Assembly (NCBI RefSeq): GCF_014650895.1 | Contig: NZ_BMVV01000010.1 | Location: forward strand, 186,001 to 250,000 | Length of the DNA: 64,000 bases | Direction: 5' to 3' | Source of the DNA: Streptomyces omiyaensis | GTDB taxonomy: Bacteria; Actinomycetota; Actinomycetes; Streptomycetales; Streptomycetaceae | Shown here: positions 32,851 through 46,175 of the stretch, piece by piece | How the letters are laid out: each line of letters opens with the position of its first letter | Position numbering within the stretch: position 1 is the stretch's first letter | Notes under the pieces: model-generated | What the model was told of the DNA's origin: nothing | The model's database searches: none | What the model saw: only the letters and a program-made list of their open reading frames with translations | Made by a program: the position numbers and the translations under genes

Positions 32851-35037
32851 GTGAGCACCCAGGATCTCGTTCCCTCGCCCGTGGGCCCCGTCGACGTCGA
32901 GCAGGCCGAGGCCGCCCTCGTCGAGCGCTACCCGCGCCTCGTGCGCATCGCCTATCTGGTCCTGCCCCCGACGATGGGCCGCAACCGGCGGGTGCTGACC
33001 GCGCACGCCCTCGTCCAGCGGGCCCTGCCGCGGCGGCGGGTGCCGGGGCCGGCCGTGCCGGAGCCCCGGCGGCCGGAGGACGCGGTGGATCCCGGGTACG
33101 CCTACGTGCGGGGCGAGGTGCTGCGGCAGGCGCTGGTGGCGGGACTGCCGCTGCGCCGGCTGGCCGTGCCGCGCCGCGCCCAGCTGCCGCCGCTGCTGCC
33201 GCAGGTGTGGGGGCTGCGGCTGTTCCCCCGGGCGGGCGGCGCGGACGAACTCGCCCTGGACCAGCTGCTCTCCCGCCTCTCCGCCCCGGCCCGCGCCGCG
33301 TACGTGCTGCGCGGCCTGGAGCGCCAGGGCGACGCGGAGGTCCTCCGGGTGCTCGCCTCGGTGGGCGCAGGGGACCCGGAGTCGGCCCTCGCCGAGCTGG
33401 CCGCCCTGGAGGACGAGCCGCCCCCGGGCGGGGCGCCGGCCGGGGCCCGGCCCGCGCCCGCGGCCGGACCCGCCGCGCCGCCGGACGCCCGCACCGCGCC
33501 GGCGGGCGGCCGCGGGCGCGCCGAGCGCGTCGCCGAACAGGCCGGACCCGGCCGGACCCGAAGCGGCGGCCCGCTCCCCGGCTCCCCCGGCTCGCCCGGC
33601 TCCCCCGGCGCTCCGGAGGAGGCCGACGCCGGGGGTCCGACGGGTCCGGGGGACGGTCGGGACGGGAGGCACCGCGGGGCGCGGCTCAGCGGGGCGTCGC
33701 TGCTGGAGTCGGCGGAGTTCGACCCCTGCACCCTGCAGGCCCGGCCGGGAGACCTGCTGCGGCGGCGGCAGCACGGGCGGGCCGCGGTGGTGGGGGCGGT
33801 GGCCCTGCTGGTGTGCGGGGCGCTGCTGGGGCTGCCGGGGGACGGATGGGGCAGAAACGGTGCTGCGGCGCCGAGTTACGCCCGTAACCCCGCCGCCGAG
33901 TCCGCGCTCGACCCGGCGAAGGTGCGGCGGGTCGGCGCGGGCGTGTGGCCGGGGGCCGTGCGGCGGGACTTCTCCGTGTGGCCCGCGCGCGGGGAGCTCG
34001 CCGGGGACACCGGGCTGCTGCGGCGGGCGCTCGCCGTGTGGGCGCGGCCGGGCGGGGCGGTGGAGTCGTCGGCGACGCCGGGCACTCCGGTCGGGCCGCC
34101 CATGGGGCCGCCCCAGTTGCTCTTCGCGGGGCGGGTGGACGCGGCCCGGGTGGTGCTCCTCCACGACGGGCTGCGGATCGTGCGGTACGCGGAGCCGGTG
34201 GAGGGGACGGCGGGCGCCGCCCTCGACTTCGCCAGGACCGACGCCGCCGAGGGGCCCGGTGCCGCCGCCGTGGTGGTGACCCGGGCGGCCGGGAACGTGC
34301 GCTATCTGACCGCGCCGTGGGTGACCGGCGCCTCGGTGCGGGACCTGCTGATGCCCGGCAAGGAGCCGTGGCGGCTCGGCCGGGACGCGCGCGGGGTGAC
34401 CGACGCCGTGCCCAGTCCCGCGCTCGCGAAGGAGTGCGCGCGGTGGAACACCCTCCAGCTGAAGGACGACACGGGCAGCCGGCTCCTCGGCGACCTCGGC
34501 GAGCTGGTGCCCGCCCGGCTGCTGTGGGGCGCGCCCGGCGCGGCCGTCGAGGCGACCGGCCGGGAGGCCCGGGCAGTCTGGGCGCGGACGGCGTGCCAGC
34601 TGACGACGGTCCTCGGGCAGGGCGTGCGCTCGGTGCGGGCCTGGCGGTTCGCCCGGCAGACGCTGCCGGAGGGCGCCGGACGGGCGGCCTGGGTGTGCAC
34701 CCGGGCGGAGACCTGGCGGGGCACCGGCAGCCGGGTCCTCGCGCAGTTCCTGTCGCCGGACCCCGAGGCTCCGGCCGCGCTCGCGGCCCGCGCCCAGGAC
34801 GTTCCGGCGTGCGGGGAGCGGGAGCCCCGGGTGCTGGCCGGGGCGCTGTGGCAGGCGCCGGGCGGCGGCTGGTACGTGCTCGGGGCGGGCGGCCCGGACG
34901 TGGCCTCGGTGGAGGTGAAGGGCGGGGTGGCGGCGCGCGCCGAGGGCCCGGTCCTCGCGGCGGCGGCGCAGGCGGGCGCCCGCGCGGAACTGAGCGCCAC
35001 CCTGGAGGACGGCCGCCGGATGCCCGCGCTGAAGTAG
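32851..35037 (+). CDS. Degenerate ECF-sigma-like protein with transmembrane anchor and outer domain
   Basis: 728 residues in three parts. Residues 15-200 resemble a decayed ECF sigma factor: ERYPRLVRIAYLVLPP looks like region 2, and LSAPARAAYVLRGLERQGDA looks like region 4. Residues 200-300 are a Pro/Gly/Ala/Arg-rich linker. One membrane segment lies near 311-328 (AAVVGAVALLVCGALLG). The remaining 400 residues would lie outside the cell. Function is unknown. The GTG start has no good ribosome site, and in-frame upstream starts are absent. Confidence 0.7.
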   Translation: MSTQDLVPSPVGPVDVEQAEAALVERYPRLVRIAYLVLPPTMGRNRRVLTAHALVQRALPRRRVPGPAVPEPRRPEDAVDPGYAYVRGEVLRQALVAGLPLRRLAVPRRAQLPPLLPQVWGLRLFPRAGGADELALDQLLSRLSAPARAAYVLRGLERQGDAEVLRVLASVGAGDPESALAELAALEDEPPPGGAPAGARPAPAAGPAAPPDARTAPAGGRGRAERVAEQAGPGRTRSGGPLPGSPGSPGSPGAPEEADAGGPTGPGDGRDGRHRGARLSGASLLESAEFDPCTLQARPGDLLRRRQHGRAAVVGAVALLVCGALLGLPGDGWGRNGAAAPSYARNPAAESALDPAKVRRVGAGVWPGAVRRDFSVWPARGELAGDTGLLRRALAVWARPGGAVESSATPGTPVGPPMGPPQLLFAGRVDAARVVLLHDGLRIVRYAEPVEGTAGAALDFARTDAAEGPGAAAVVVTRAAGNVRYLTAPWVTGASVRDLLMPGKEPWRLGRDARGVTDAVPSPALAKECARWNTLQLKDDTGSRLLGDLGELVPARLLWGAPGAAVEATGREARAVWARTACQLTTVLGQGVRSVRAWRFARQTLPEGAGRAAWVCTRAETWRGTGSRVLAQFLSPDPEAPAALAARAQDVPACGEREPRVLAGALWQAPGGGWYVLGAGGPDVASVEVKGGVAARAEGPVLAAAAQAGARAELSATLEDGRRMPALK

Positions 35038-35084
35038 GGGCGGGCGGCAGGCCGGAGGGGGATCCCGGACGGAGCAGGGACCCA

Positions 35085-35134
35085 CCCGGGACGGACCCGG
35101 GAAGGGCCCGGGACCGCCCCGGGACGGACCCGGG
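35085..35134. repeat. Two copies of a 17-base palindromic repeat
   Basis: The same 17 bases (CCCGGG-ACGGA-CCCGGG) occur at 35085-35101 and 35118-35134, with a degenerate third copy near 35140-35155. Each can form a hairpin. They follow the sigma-like gene and may act as its terminator. Confidence 0.7.
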
Positions 35135-35221
35135 GCGGGTCCCGGGACGGGTCCGGCGGCAGGTCTCGCGGCGGGGCGAAAAAGGCGGTGCACGGCTCTG
35201 TTCCCCGTGCTTACCCCTCAG

Positions 35222-35227
35222 TACATT
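35222..35227 (+). promoter_or_regulatory. Candidate -10 for the diiron-like gene
   Basis: TACATT at 35222-35227 lies 7 bases before the ATG at 35234, giving a leaderless transcript if used. A weak -35 (TGTTCC, 35199-35204) is 17 bases upstream. Confidence 0.45.
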
Positions 35228-35233
35228 GACGGC

Positions 35234-36118
35234 ATGTCTAATACGCAGCCTGCACCGGTGGCGTCGGAACACGTCGAGCTCAAGGCCCGCAAGGTCGCCT
35301 TCGACTGGCAGGAGACCCCGCTCCACTGGGTTCCCGGCGACCCCTTCACCACGCACACGATCAACGTGCTGCACCTGCTCCTCCCGGCCGGCGAGCGGTG
35401 GTTCGTGCACGTCTACCAGCAGGCGCTGCCGTACATCACCGACGACCGGCTGCGCGAGGACGTCATCGGCTTCATCGGCCAGGAGGCCGTGCACTCGCAG
35501 GCGCACGACGACGTCCTGCCGCACCTGCGCGCGCAGGGCCTCGACCCGACGCCGTACACCGCGCAGGTCGACTGGTTCTTCGAGAAGCTGCTCGGCGACC
35601 GGACGCTGCCGCCGGGCCGGGCCCGCCGCTGGTGGCTGATGGAGCGGGTCGCGATGATCGCCGCGATCGAGCACTACACCGCCTTCCTCGGCGACTGGGT
35701 GCTCAACGCCGAGGAGCTGGACCGGCGCGGCGCCGACCCGATGATGATGGACCTGCTGCGCTGGCACGGCGCCGAGGAGGTCGAGCACCGGGCCGTCGCC
35801 TTCGAGCTCTTCATGCACCTCGACGGCGGCTACCGGCGGCGCGCCCGCACCTGGGCGCTCGCCTTCTCCGCGCTGGTCTTCCTCTGGCAGCGCGGGGTCC
35901 GCTTCTTCCTGGAGAACGACCCCAGCCTGCTCGACCCGAAGGCCTCCTGGGCGGACTTCTACCGCCGGGGCCGCGAGGGCGTGCTGCCGTCCACCCCGGC
36001 CATGCTGCGCTCGATCCCCCGCTACCTGAGCCGCGCCTACCACCCCTCGCAGGAGGGCGACACCGCGCAGGCCGTGGCCTACCTGGCCGCCTCCCCCGGC
36101 GCCAACGGAGGCCGCTGA
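35234..36118 (+). CDS. Metal-dependent hydrolase family (PF10118), ferritin-like diiron protein
   Basis: 294 residues. The family name is metal-dependent hydrolase, but the metal residues have the diiron ferritin-like order: E54, E84xxH87 (EAVH), a Glu near 146 (AAIEHY) and E182xxH185 (EVEH). This pattern is seen in diiron oxygenases and desaturases. The next gene, a ferredoxin-type reductase, overlaps it by one base (TGATG). The pair may be an oxygenase with its reductase, which is an inference. I start at ATG 35234; an in-frame GTG at 35207 is possible. Confidence 0.8.
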   Translation: MSNTQPAPVASEHVELKARKVAFDWQETPLHWVPGDPFTTHTINVLHLLLPAGERWFVHVYQQALPYITDDRLREDVIGFIGQEAVHSQAHDDVLPHLRAQGLDPTPYTAQVDWFFEKLLGDRTLPPGRARRWWLMERVAMIAAIEHYTAFLGDWVLNAEELDRRGADPMMMDLLRWHGAEEVEHRAVAFELFMHLDGGYRRRARTWALAFSALVFLWQRGVRFFLENDPSLLDPKASWADFYRRGREGVLPSTPAMLRSIPRYLSRAYHPSQEGDTAQAVAYLAASPGANGGR

Positions 36119-37179
36119 TGCCCCGGTTCGCCACCGTCGCCCTCGCCGCCGGCGCCGCCCTGCTGGTCCGCCGGGCGGTCCGCTCCCGCATGACGCGCGC
36201 CCCGCTCTGGCCGCTGCCGTCCCTGGAGGTGCCGGTCTCCGGGTACGGGCGCGGGGCGACCGTCCCGCGCCGGGTGCTGGTCACCGGCCGGGCCGTTCCG
36301 GCGGAGGGGGTCGTCGAACTCCGCCTGGAGGGCGAGCGGCTGCCGTCCTGGGAGCCGGGGGCCCACCTCGACGTGGTGCTGCCCTCGGGGCAGGTCCGGC
36401 AGTACTCGCTCTGCGGCGACCCGGGCCAGGCGGACGTCTACCGGATCGCGGCCCGGCTCGTCGAGGAGGAGCGGGGCGGCCGGGGCGGCTCGCGCGAGGT
36501 CCACGAACAGCTCCACGAGGGCGCCGAGATCGAGATCCGGGGCCCCCGCAACCGCTTCCCGCTGGCCCCCTCCCCCGGATACGTCTTCGTCGCCGGCGGC
36601 ATCGGGATCACCCCGGTCCTCCCGATGGTGCGGGCCGCCGAGGCGGCGGGCGCGGACTGGCGGCTCGTCTACTGCGGCCGGTCCCGCGCCACCATGCCGT
36701 ACCTGGCGGATCTGGTCCGGCTCGGCGGGGACCGCGTGACCGTGGTCGCGGAGGACGAGTCCGGCTACCCGGACCTGTCGTTCCTGGGCTCCGTGCCGGA
36801 CGGGACGGCCGTCTACTGCTGCGGGCCGGACGGGCTGACGGACGCGGTGACCGCCGCGATGCCGGCGGGCCGGGTCCCGCGCCTGGAGCGCTTCTCGGGC
36901 GTCGCACCGGCCGGCGGCACGCCCTTCGAGGTCGAACTCCGGCGCTCCGGGCGCACGGTGGCCGTCGCCGCCGGCCAGTCGGTGCTGGCGGCGGTCCGGG
37001 AGGAGGTGCCGGACGTCATGTACTCCTGCACGCAGGGCTTCTGCGGCACCTGCCGGCAGACCGTGCTGGACGGCGAGGTCGAGCACCGGGACGAGCTCCT
37101 GACCGACGCGGAGCGGGCGGGCTCGATGCTGATCTGCGTCTCGCGCTGCGCCGGCGGGAAGCTCGTCCTCGACCTCTGA
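36118..37179 (+). CDS. Ferredoxin-type oxidoreductase (FAD, NAD(P) and 2Fe-2S domains)
   Basis: 353 residues. A membrane-associating N-terminus (VALAAGAALLVRRAV) precedes a ferredoxin reductase FAD domain (RQYSLCG), an NAD(P) domain (VAGGIGITP) and a C-terminal plant-type ferredoxin with CTQGFCGTC and a distal Cys in LICVSRC. This is the electron-transfer layout of oxygenase reductases such as phthalate or vanillate types. The ATG shares one base with the upstream stop, so the two are translationally coupled. Confidence 0.9.
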   Translation: MPRFATVALAAGAALLVRRAVRSRMTRAPLWPLPSLEVPVSGYGRGATVPRRVLVTGRAVPAEGVVELRLEGERLPSWEPGAHLDVVLPSGQVRQYSLCGDPGQADVYRIAARLVEEERGGRGGSREVHEQLHEGAEIEIRGPRNRFPLAPSPGYVFVAGGIGITPVLPMVRAAEAAGADWRLVYCGRSRATMPYLADLVRLGGDRVTVVAEDESGYPDLSFLGSVPDGTAVYCCGPDGLTDAVTAAMPAGRVPRLERFSGVAPAGGTPFEVELRRSGRTVAVAAGQSVLAAVREEVPDVMYSCTQGFCGTCRQTVLDGEVEHRDELLTDAERAGSMLICVSRCAGGKLVLDL

Positions 37180-37193
37180 CCCGCCCCGGAAGG

Positions 37194-37742
37194 TCAGGGC
37201 AGGATCAGCCAGTCGAAGGCGAGGGCGGCGGTGAGGCCGCCCACGAGGAGCCAGGTGCCCAGCCGGGTGCGCCCGTTGCGGGCGAGCTCGATGACGATCC
37301 CGCAGAGGATCATGGCGAGCCCGTAGACGCCCACGACGAGCACGGAGGTCCGGCTGGCGAGGCGGATCACCAGGACCACGCCCATCACCACGAGCAGGAC
37401 CGAGGCGGCCGCCACGCGCAGCCGCCTCGCCTGCCTGGGCGTCATGCCGTCGCCGAGCTCCGCGTCCTCGTCGTCGTCCTCGTCGTCCTCGCCGGCGTCG
37501 TCCTCGCCGGATACGGATCCGGAGTCGGTACCGGCATCGGAGTCGGCATCGGCATCGGAGTCGGAGTCGGAGTCGGCTTCCTCACCCCCGCCCCCGCCCC
37601 CGTCCGCCGCGCCGCGCTGCTCGTCGGGCCCGTCGGCCCCGGGCCCGCCGGGGGTCGCGGTCCCGCCGGGCCCGTCGGTCTCGTCGGGCTCCCCGGCCGC
37701 GGGGCTCTCGGTGGCCGTGGTGGACTGGTCGGAAGCGCTCAT
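37194..37742 (-). CDS. Membrane protein with acidic Ser/Asp repeat N-terminus
   Basis: 182 residues from ATG 37742. The N-terminal half is disordered and acidic, with runs of Ser-Asp and Asp-Glu dipeptides. Three to four membrane segments fill the C-terminal half (VLLVVMGVVLVIRLA, VLVVGVYGLAMILCGIV, LLVGGLTAALAFDWL). Function is unknown. It is divergent from the TetR gene by 37 bases, so the TetR protein may control it. Confidence 0.75.
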   Translation of the reverse strand: MSASDQSTTATESPAAGEPDETDGPGGTATPGGPGADGPDEQRGAADGGGGGGEEADSDSDSDADADSDAGTDSGSVSGEDDAGEDDEDDDEDAELGDGMTPRQARRLRVAAASVLLVVMGVVLVIRLASRTSVLVVGVYGLAMILCGIVIELARNGRTRLGTWLLVGGLTAALAFDWLILP

Positions 37743-37779
37743 GGACGAGGAGCGTAACGGACCCCGATAGGCTGTTCGT

Positions 37780-38499
37780 ATGACGACCGGTGTACGGCGC
37801 AGGATGGGCGTCGAGGAGCGCAAGCAGCAGCTGATCGGGGTGGCCCTCGAACTCTTCAGCAGCCGCTCCCCCGACGAGGTCTCCATCGACGAGATCGCCG
37901 CCGCCGCGGGCATCTCCCGGCCACTGGTCTACCACTACTTCCCCGGCAAGCAGAGCCTGTACGAGGCGGCGCTGCGGCGCGCGGCGGACGAGCTCGCGGC
38001 CCGCTTCCTGGAGCCGCCGCAGGGCCCGCTGGGGGCGCGGCTGCTGCGGGTGATGGGCCGGTTCTTCGACTTCGTCGACGACCACGGCCCGGGGTTCGCG
38101 GCGCTGATGCGGGGCGGCCCCGCGGTGGGTTCGTCGACGACCAACGCGATGATCGACGAGGTCCGGCAGGCCGCCTACGAGCAGATCGTCGCCCACCTCG
38201 GGGTGGCGGAGCCCTCGCCGCGGCTCGAACTGGTCGTGCGGTCCTGGGTGTCGCTCGCGGAGTCGACGGCGCTGCTGTGGCTGGACGGGCGGCGGGTGCC
38301 GCGCGCGGAGCTGGAGCAGAAGCTGGTGCACGACTTCGCCGCCCTGACGGCGGTGAGCGCGGTCTACGACGCGCAGGCGGCGGCGGTGCTGGCGGCGATC
38401 CTGGCGGAGGAGCCGGCGGACGGGCCGTTCGCACAGCTGGTGGGCCGGCTCCTGGAGCTGGCCCCGGCCGCCGCCGTACCGGATCAGCGCTTGCGGTAG
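37780..38499 (+). CDS. TetR-family transcriptional regulator
   Basis: 239 residues. The helix-turn-helix is DEIAAAAGISRPLVYHYFPG (about residues 36-55). The C-terminal domain resembles the large TetR_C type with many helices. Its only close divergent partner is the acidic membrane protein. Its 3' end overlaps the convergent tautomerase gene by 16 bases. Confidence 0.88.
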   Translation: MTTGVRRRMGVEERKQQLIGVALELFSSRSPDEVSIDEIAAAAGISRPLVYHYFPGKQSLYEAALRRAADELAARFLEPPQGPLGARLLRVMGRFFDFVDDHGPGFAALMRGGPAVGSSTTNAMIDEVRQAAYEQIVAHLGVAEPSPRLELVVRSWVSLAESTALLWLDGRRVPRAELEQKLVHDFAALTAVSAVYDAQAAAVLAAILAEEPADGPFAQLVGRLLELAPAAAVPDQRLR

Positions 38500-38816
38500 G
38501 AGTTCTCCAGGTCGCGCACCTCGACCGAGAGGCGGACCCCGTCCGTCGTCTTGAGGTGGCGGGGCAGCAGGGCGAGCACGGCCTCGGCGAGCCGGGCCTT
38601 GGCCGCGTCGGTGCGTCCGAAGAGCAGGGCGATCTCCACGTGGACGACGACGTCCTGGGTCGACCCGTCGCCGACGACGGTCTCCTCCACCTCGCGGAAG
38701 CGGGTCTTGCAGGAGTCGAGCGCGGTGTCGACGGTCTCGACCAGCAGGGCGTGGAGGTCGAGCGCGAATCCGCGCCGGTCCAGGGGCGCGGAGTAGTCGA
38801 CGGTGATCTGCGGCAT
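38484..38816 (-). CDS. 5-carboxymethyl-2-hydroxymuconate delta-isomerase-like tautomerase
   Basis: 110 residues. The chain begins MPQITVDYSA, so removal of Met exposes the catalytic Pro1 of the tautomerase superfamily. Length and sequence match CHMI (HpaF/HpcD), used in homoprotocatechuate breakdown. No other hpa genes are present, so the substrate may differ. A GGAG site lies before the ATG. Confidence 0.85.
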   Translation of the reverse strand: MPQITVDYSAPLDRRGFALDLHALLVETVDTALDSCKTRFREVEETVVGDGSTQDVVVHVEIALLFGRTDAAKARLAEAVLALLPRHLKTTDGVRLSVEVRDLENSYRKR

Positions 38817-38865
38817 GACGGTGTCTCTCCTGCTGGTACGGGATGTCGGGCCACAGCTTTACGGC

Positions 38866-38902
38866 GCGGGCCCCGGCCGCACAAGTGGCGACCGGGGCCC
38901 GC
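38866..38902 (-). terminator. Terminator after the amylase/pullulanase gene
   Basis: An 11-bp perfect stem (38866-38876 with 38892-38902) with a 15-base loop, just beyond the stop at 38920. Confidence 0.75.
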
Positions 38903-38919
38903 TCCGCGAGGAGGATCCG

Positions 38920-44214
<5,295 letters not shown>

Positions 44215-44243
44215 GGGGTGCTCCCTGGAGGTACGGGAAGAGG

Positions 44244-44267
44244 GGGCCGCCCCGGTCGGGGCGGCCC
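44244..44267 (-). terminator. Terminator between the amylase and pullulanase genes
   Basis: A perfect 10-bp stem (44244-44253 with 44258-44267) with a 4-base loop. Because only 69 bases separate the genes, it may act as a partial terminator that lowers pulA expression relative to the amylase gene. Confidence 0.7.
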
Positions 44268-44283
44268 GTGCGTGAAGGTGGGG

Positions 44284-46008
44284 TCAGCTGCGGAAGGTGT
44301 CGTTCAGGACGACCTGGCCGGAGGCGGGGACGGTCGCGGTGCGGTTGGCACCGGACTCCCAGGTCACGTTCCCGGCCGCGTCCTTGCGGACGTACTTGTA
44401 CTCGAAGGCCGTTCCGGCGGGCAGGTTCACGGCCAGCTTCCACACGGGGTAGGAGGCCGGGTCGAGCTTGAGGGCGGCGGCCGGGGCCCAGTTGCCCAGC
44501 TCGGCGCGGTTGCCGGTGACGTAGATGTTCTGGCCTATCACCGTGGTGGCGGTGACGTTGAAGGAGGCGCCCGCGGTGGCGGGGGGCGTCGTCGGCGGGG
44601 TGGTGGGCGGGGTGGTGGGGGTGGTCCCGCCGCAGTTCACGGCGCCGGTGTGCAGGGCGAGGGCGGTGTTGGCGCCGAGCGTGGCGGTGAACTGGCCGTT
44701 CGTGCCGACCGTGACCGGGGTGTTCGACTGCACGTCGCAGTAGGTGCCGGCCGGCAGGGAGGTCTGGAAGGCGCGGGTGAGCGGGGACGACTCGTGGTTG
44801 ATCGCCACGTAGGCCTTGGAGCCGCGGCCGAACGCGATCGCGTTGTTGCCGTTGTCCCACCACTGGGTGACGGCCTCGCCGCGGGCCGTGTTGCGGAAGG
44901 CGACCATGGAGGAGATCTCGCGCCAGGCGTGCTGGCACTTCCAGCCGTCGGTGTAGCAGGCGTTCACCTGGCCGCCGTTGGGCGGTCCGGCGTCCTTGTC
45001 GGTCCACTCGTAGCCGGAGTGGACGTCCGGGGAGCCGTAGGGCCAGGCCAGCATGAAGACGGAGGCGAGGGTGTAGTTCGCGCCGTCCTTGTAGCTGAGG
45101 GTGTCGCCGCCGCGCTCGGTGTCGTGGTTGTCGACGAAGACGCCGGACTGGCCGGAGGGCATGTGGCCCCAGGCCTCGCCGAAGTTCTTGAGGTAGGCGA
45201 GCTTCTCGTTCTGGAGGACCCGCTTGAGGTCGCGGGCGTAGCGGAACTCCTGGACGTCGCCGCTGCCGAGGTACTCGCTCGGGGAGACGGCCTCGCCGGC
45301 GCCGTGGATGGCCTCCAGCTTCCAGTAGGCGTTCGGGTTGGTCAGCCGGGACTTGATGTTCGCCAGGTCGGCGGCCGGCATGTGCTTGGCGGCGTCGATG
45401 CGGAAGCCGTCGACGCCCAGCGAGAGGAGGTCGTTGAGGTAGCCGGCGATCTTCCCGCGGACGTACTCCTCGCCGGTGTCGAGGTCGGGGAGCTGGACCA
45501 GTTCGCAGTTCTGGACGTTCCCGCGGTCCTGGTAGTTCGAGATGACGGACCGGCAGTCGTCCATGTCGGAGCCGGAGTAGAGGCCCGGGTAGTCGTACTT
45601 GGAGAACGGGGTCCCGCCCGTTCCGGTGCCGGAGCCGTTGGCCATGTGGTTGATGACCGAGTCCGCGACGACCTTCACGCCGGCGGCGTGGCAGGTGTCG
45701 ATCATGTTCTTGAAGGCGGCGCGGTCCCCGAGCCGCCCGGCGATCCGGTAGCTCACGGGCTGGTACGAGGTCCACCACTGGGCGCCCTGGAGGTGCTCCT
45801 GGGGCGGGGAGACCTGGACGTAGCCGTAGCCGGCGGGTCCGAGGCGGTCGGTGCACTCCCGGGCCACCGAGGCGAAGTTCCATTCGAACATCACCGCGGT
45901 GACGTCCTTCGTCCCCGGCGGGGTGGCCTGTGCCGGGGCGTTCGCCGTGACGGCCACAGCGGCTCCCGCCACGAGGGCGAGTGCAGCGGCCACGGTCTTT
46001 CTTGCCAT
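44284..46008 (-). CDS. amy: Secreted alpha-amylase with CBM20
   Basis: 574 residues. A signal peptide (VAAALALVAGAAVAVTA, cleaved near APAQA) precedes a GH13 domain with VDGFRIDAAKHM (nucleophile Asp), a Glu in the EAIHGAGEAV region and FVDNHDTERGG. A Thr/Pro linker leads to a C-terminal starch-binding CBM20 (YVTGNRAELGNWAP). It hydrolyses extracellular starch to maltodextrins for the MalEFG importer. I start at ATG 46008 after AGGAGG. A strong promoter lies about 100 bases upstream. Confidence 0.95.
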   Translation of the reverse strand: MARKTVAAALALVAGAAVAVTANAPAQATPPGTKDVTAVMFEWNFASVARECTDRLGPAGYGYVQVSPPQEHLQGAQWWTSYQPVSYRIAGRLGDRAAFKNMIDTCHAAGVKVVADSVINHMANGSGTGTGGTPFSKYDYPGLYSGSDMDDCRSVISNYQDRGNVQNCELVQLPDLDTGEEYVRGKIAGYLNDLLSLGVDGFRIDAAKHMPAADLANIKSRLTNPNAYWKLEAIHGAGEAVSPSEYLGSGDVQEFRYARDLKRVLQNEKLAYLKNFGEAWGHMPSGQSGVFVDNHDTERGGDTLSYKDGANYTLASVFMLAWPYGSPDVHSGYEWTDKDAGPPNGGQVNACYTDGWKCQHAWREISSMVAFRNTARGEAVTQWWDNGNNAIAFGRGSKAYVAINHESSPLTRAFQTSLPAGTYCDVQSNTPVTVGTNGQFTATLGANTALALHTGAVNCGGTTPTTPPTTPPTTPPATAGASFNVTATTVIGQNIYVTGNRAELGNWAPAAALKLDPASYPVWKLAVNLPAGTAFEYKYVRKDAAGNVTWESGANRTATVPASGQVVLNDTFRS

Positions 46009-46109
46009 GCTTCCTCCTGTACGACGTCCCTGTCGTGTCGCGAGTCCAACTCGCCAGAGTGCGGTTCGCAAGAAGTTGCCGAAACATTCAGCAACTGTTT
46101 TCAGCCGCG

Positions 46110-46138
46110 ACCGTAGGGGCGTACAGGCGTGCGGTCAA
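46110..46138 (-). promoter_or_regulatory. Amylase promoter
   Basis: On the minus strand TTGACC (46138-46133) and TACGGT (46115-46110) are 17 bases apart, close to the housekeeping consensus. Transcription should start near 46103, about 95 bases before the amylase ATG. Confidence 0.7.
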
Positions 46139-46156
46139 TACTTCCGGCACGCCCTT

Positions 46157-46175
46157 CGCAAGGGATTACGCAAGG
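46157..46175 (-). promoter_or_regulatory. Direct repeat CCTTGCG upstream of the amylase promoter
   Basis: Two copies of CCTTGCG (minus strand; 46157-46163 and 46169-46175), 12 bases apart, lie 18 bases upstream of the -35 and overlap the end of the LacI gene. GCAAG-type repeats of this sort are the known operators of MalR/Reg1 in Streptomyces amylase and mal promoters. A further TTGCG at 46067-46071 lies downstream of the promoter. Confidence 0.6.

Noticed and set aside
35207..35233. Longer N-terminus for the diiron-like protein from GTG 35207
   Set aside because: The extra nine residues lie over the likely -10 element and have no ribosome site; ATG 35234 is preferred.
38484..38816. Homoprotocatechuate degradation cluster
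   Set aside because: The tautomerase stands alone, with no ring-cleavage dioxygenase, dehydrogenase or hydratase gene nearby.
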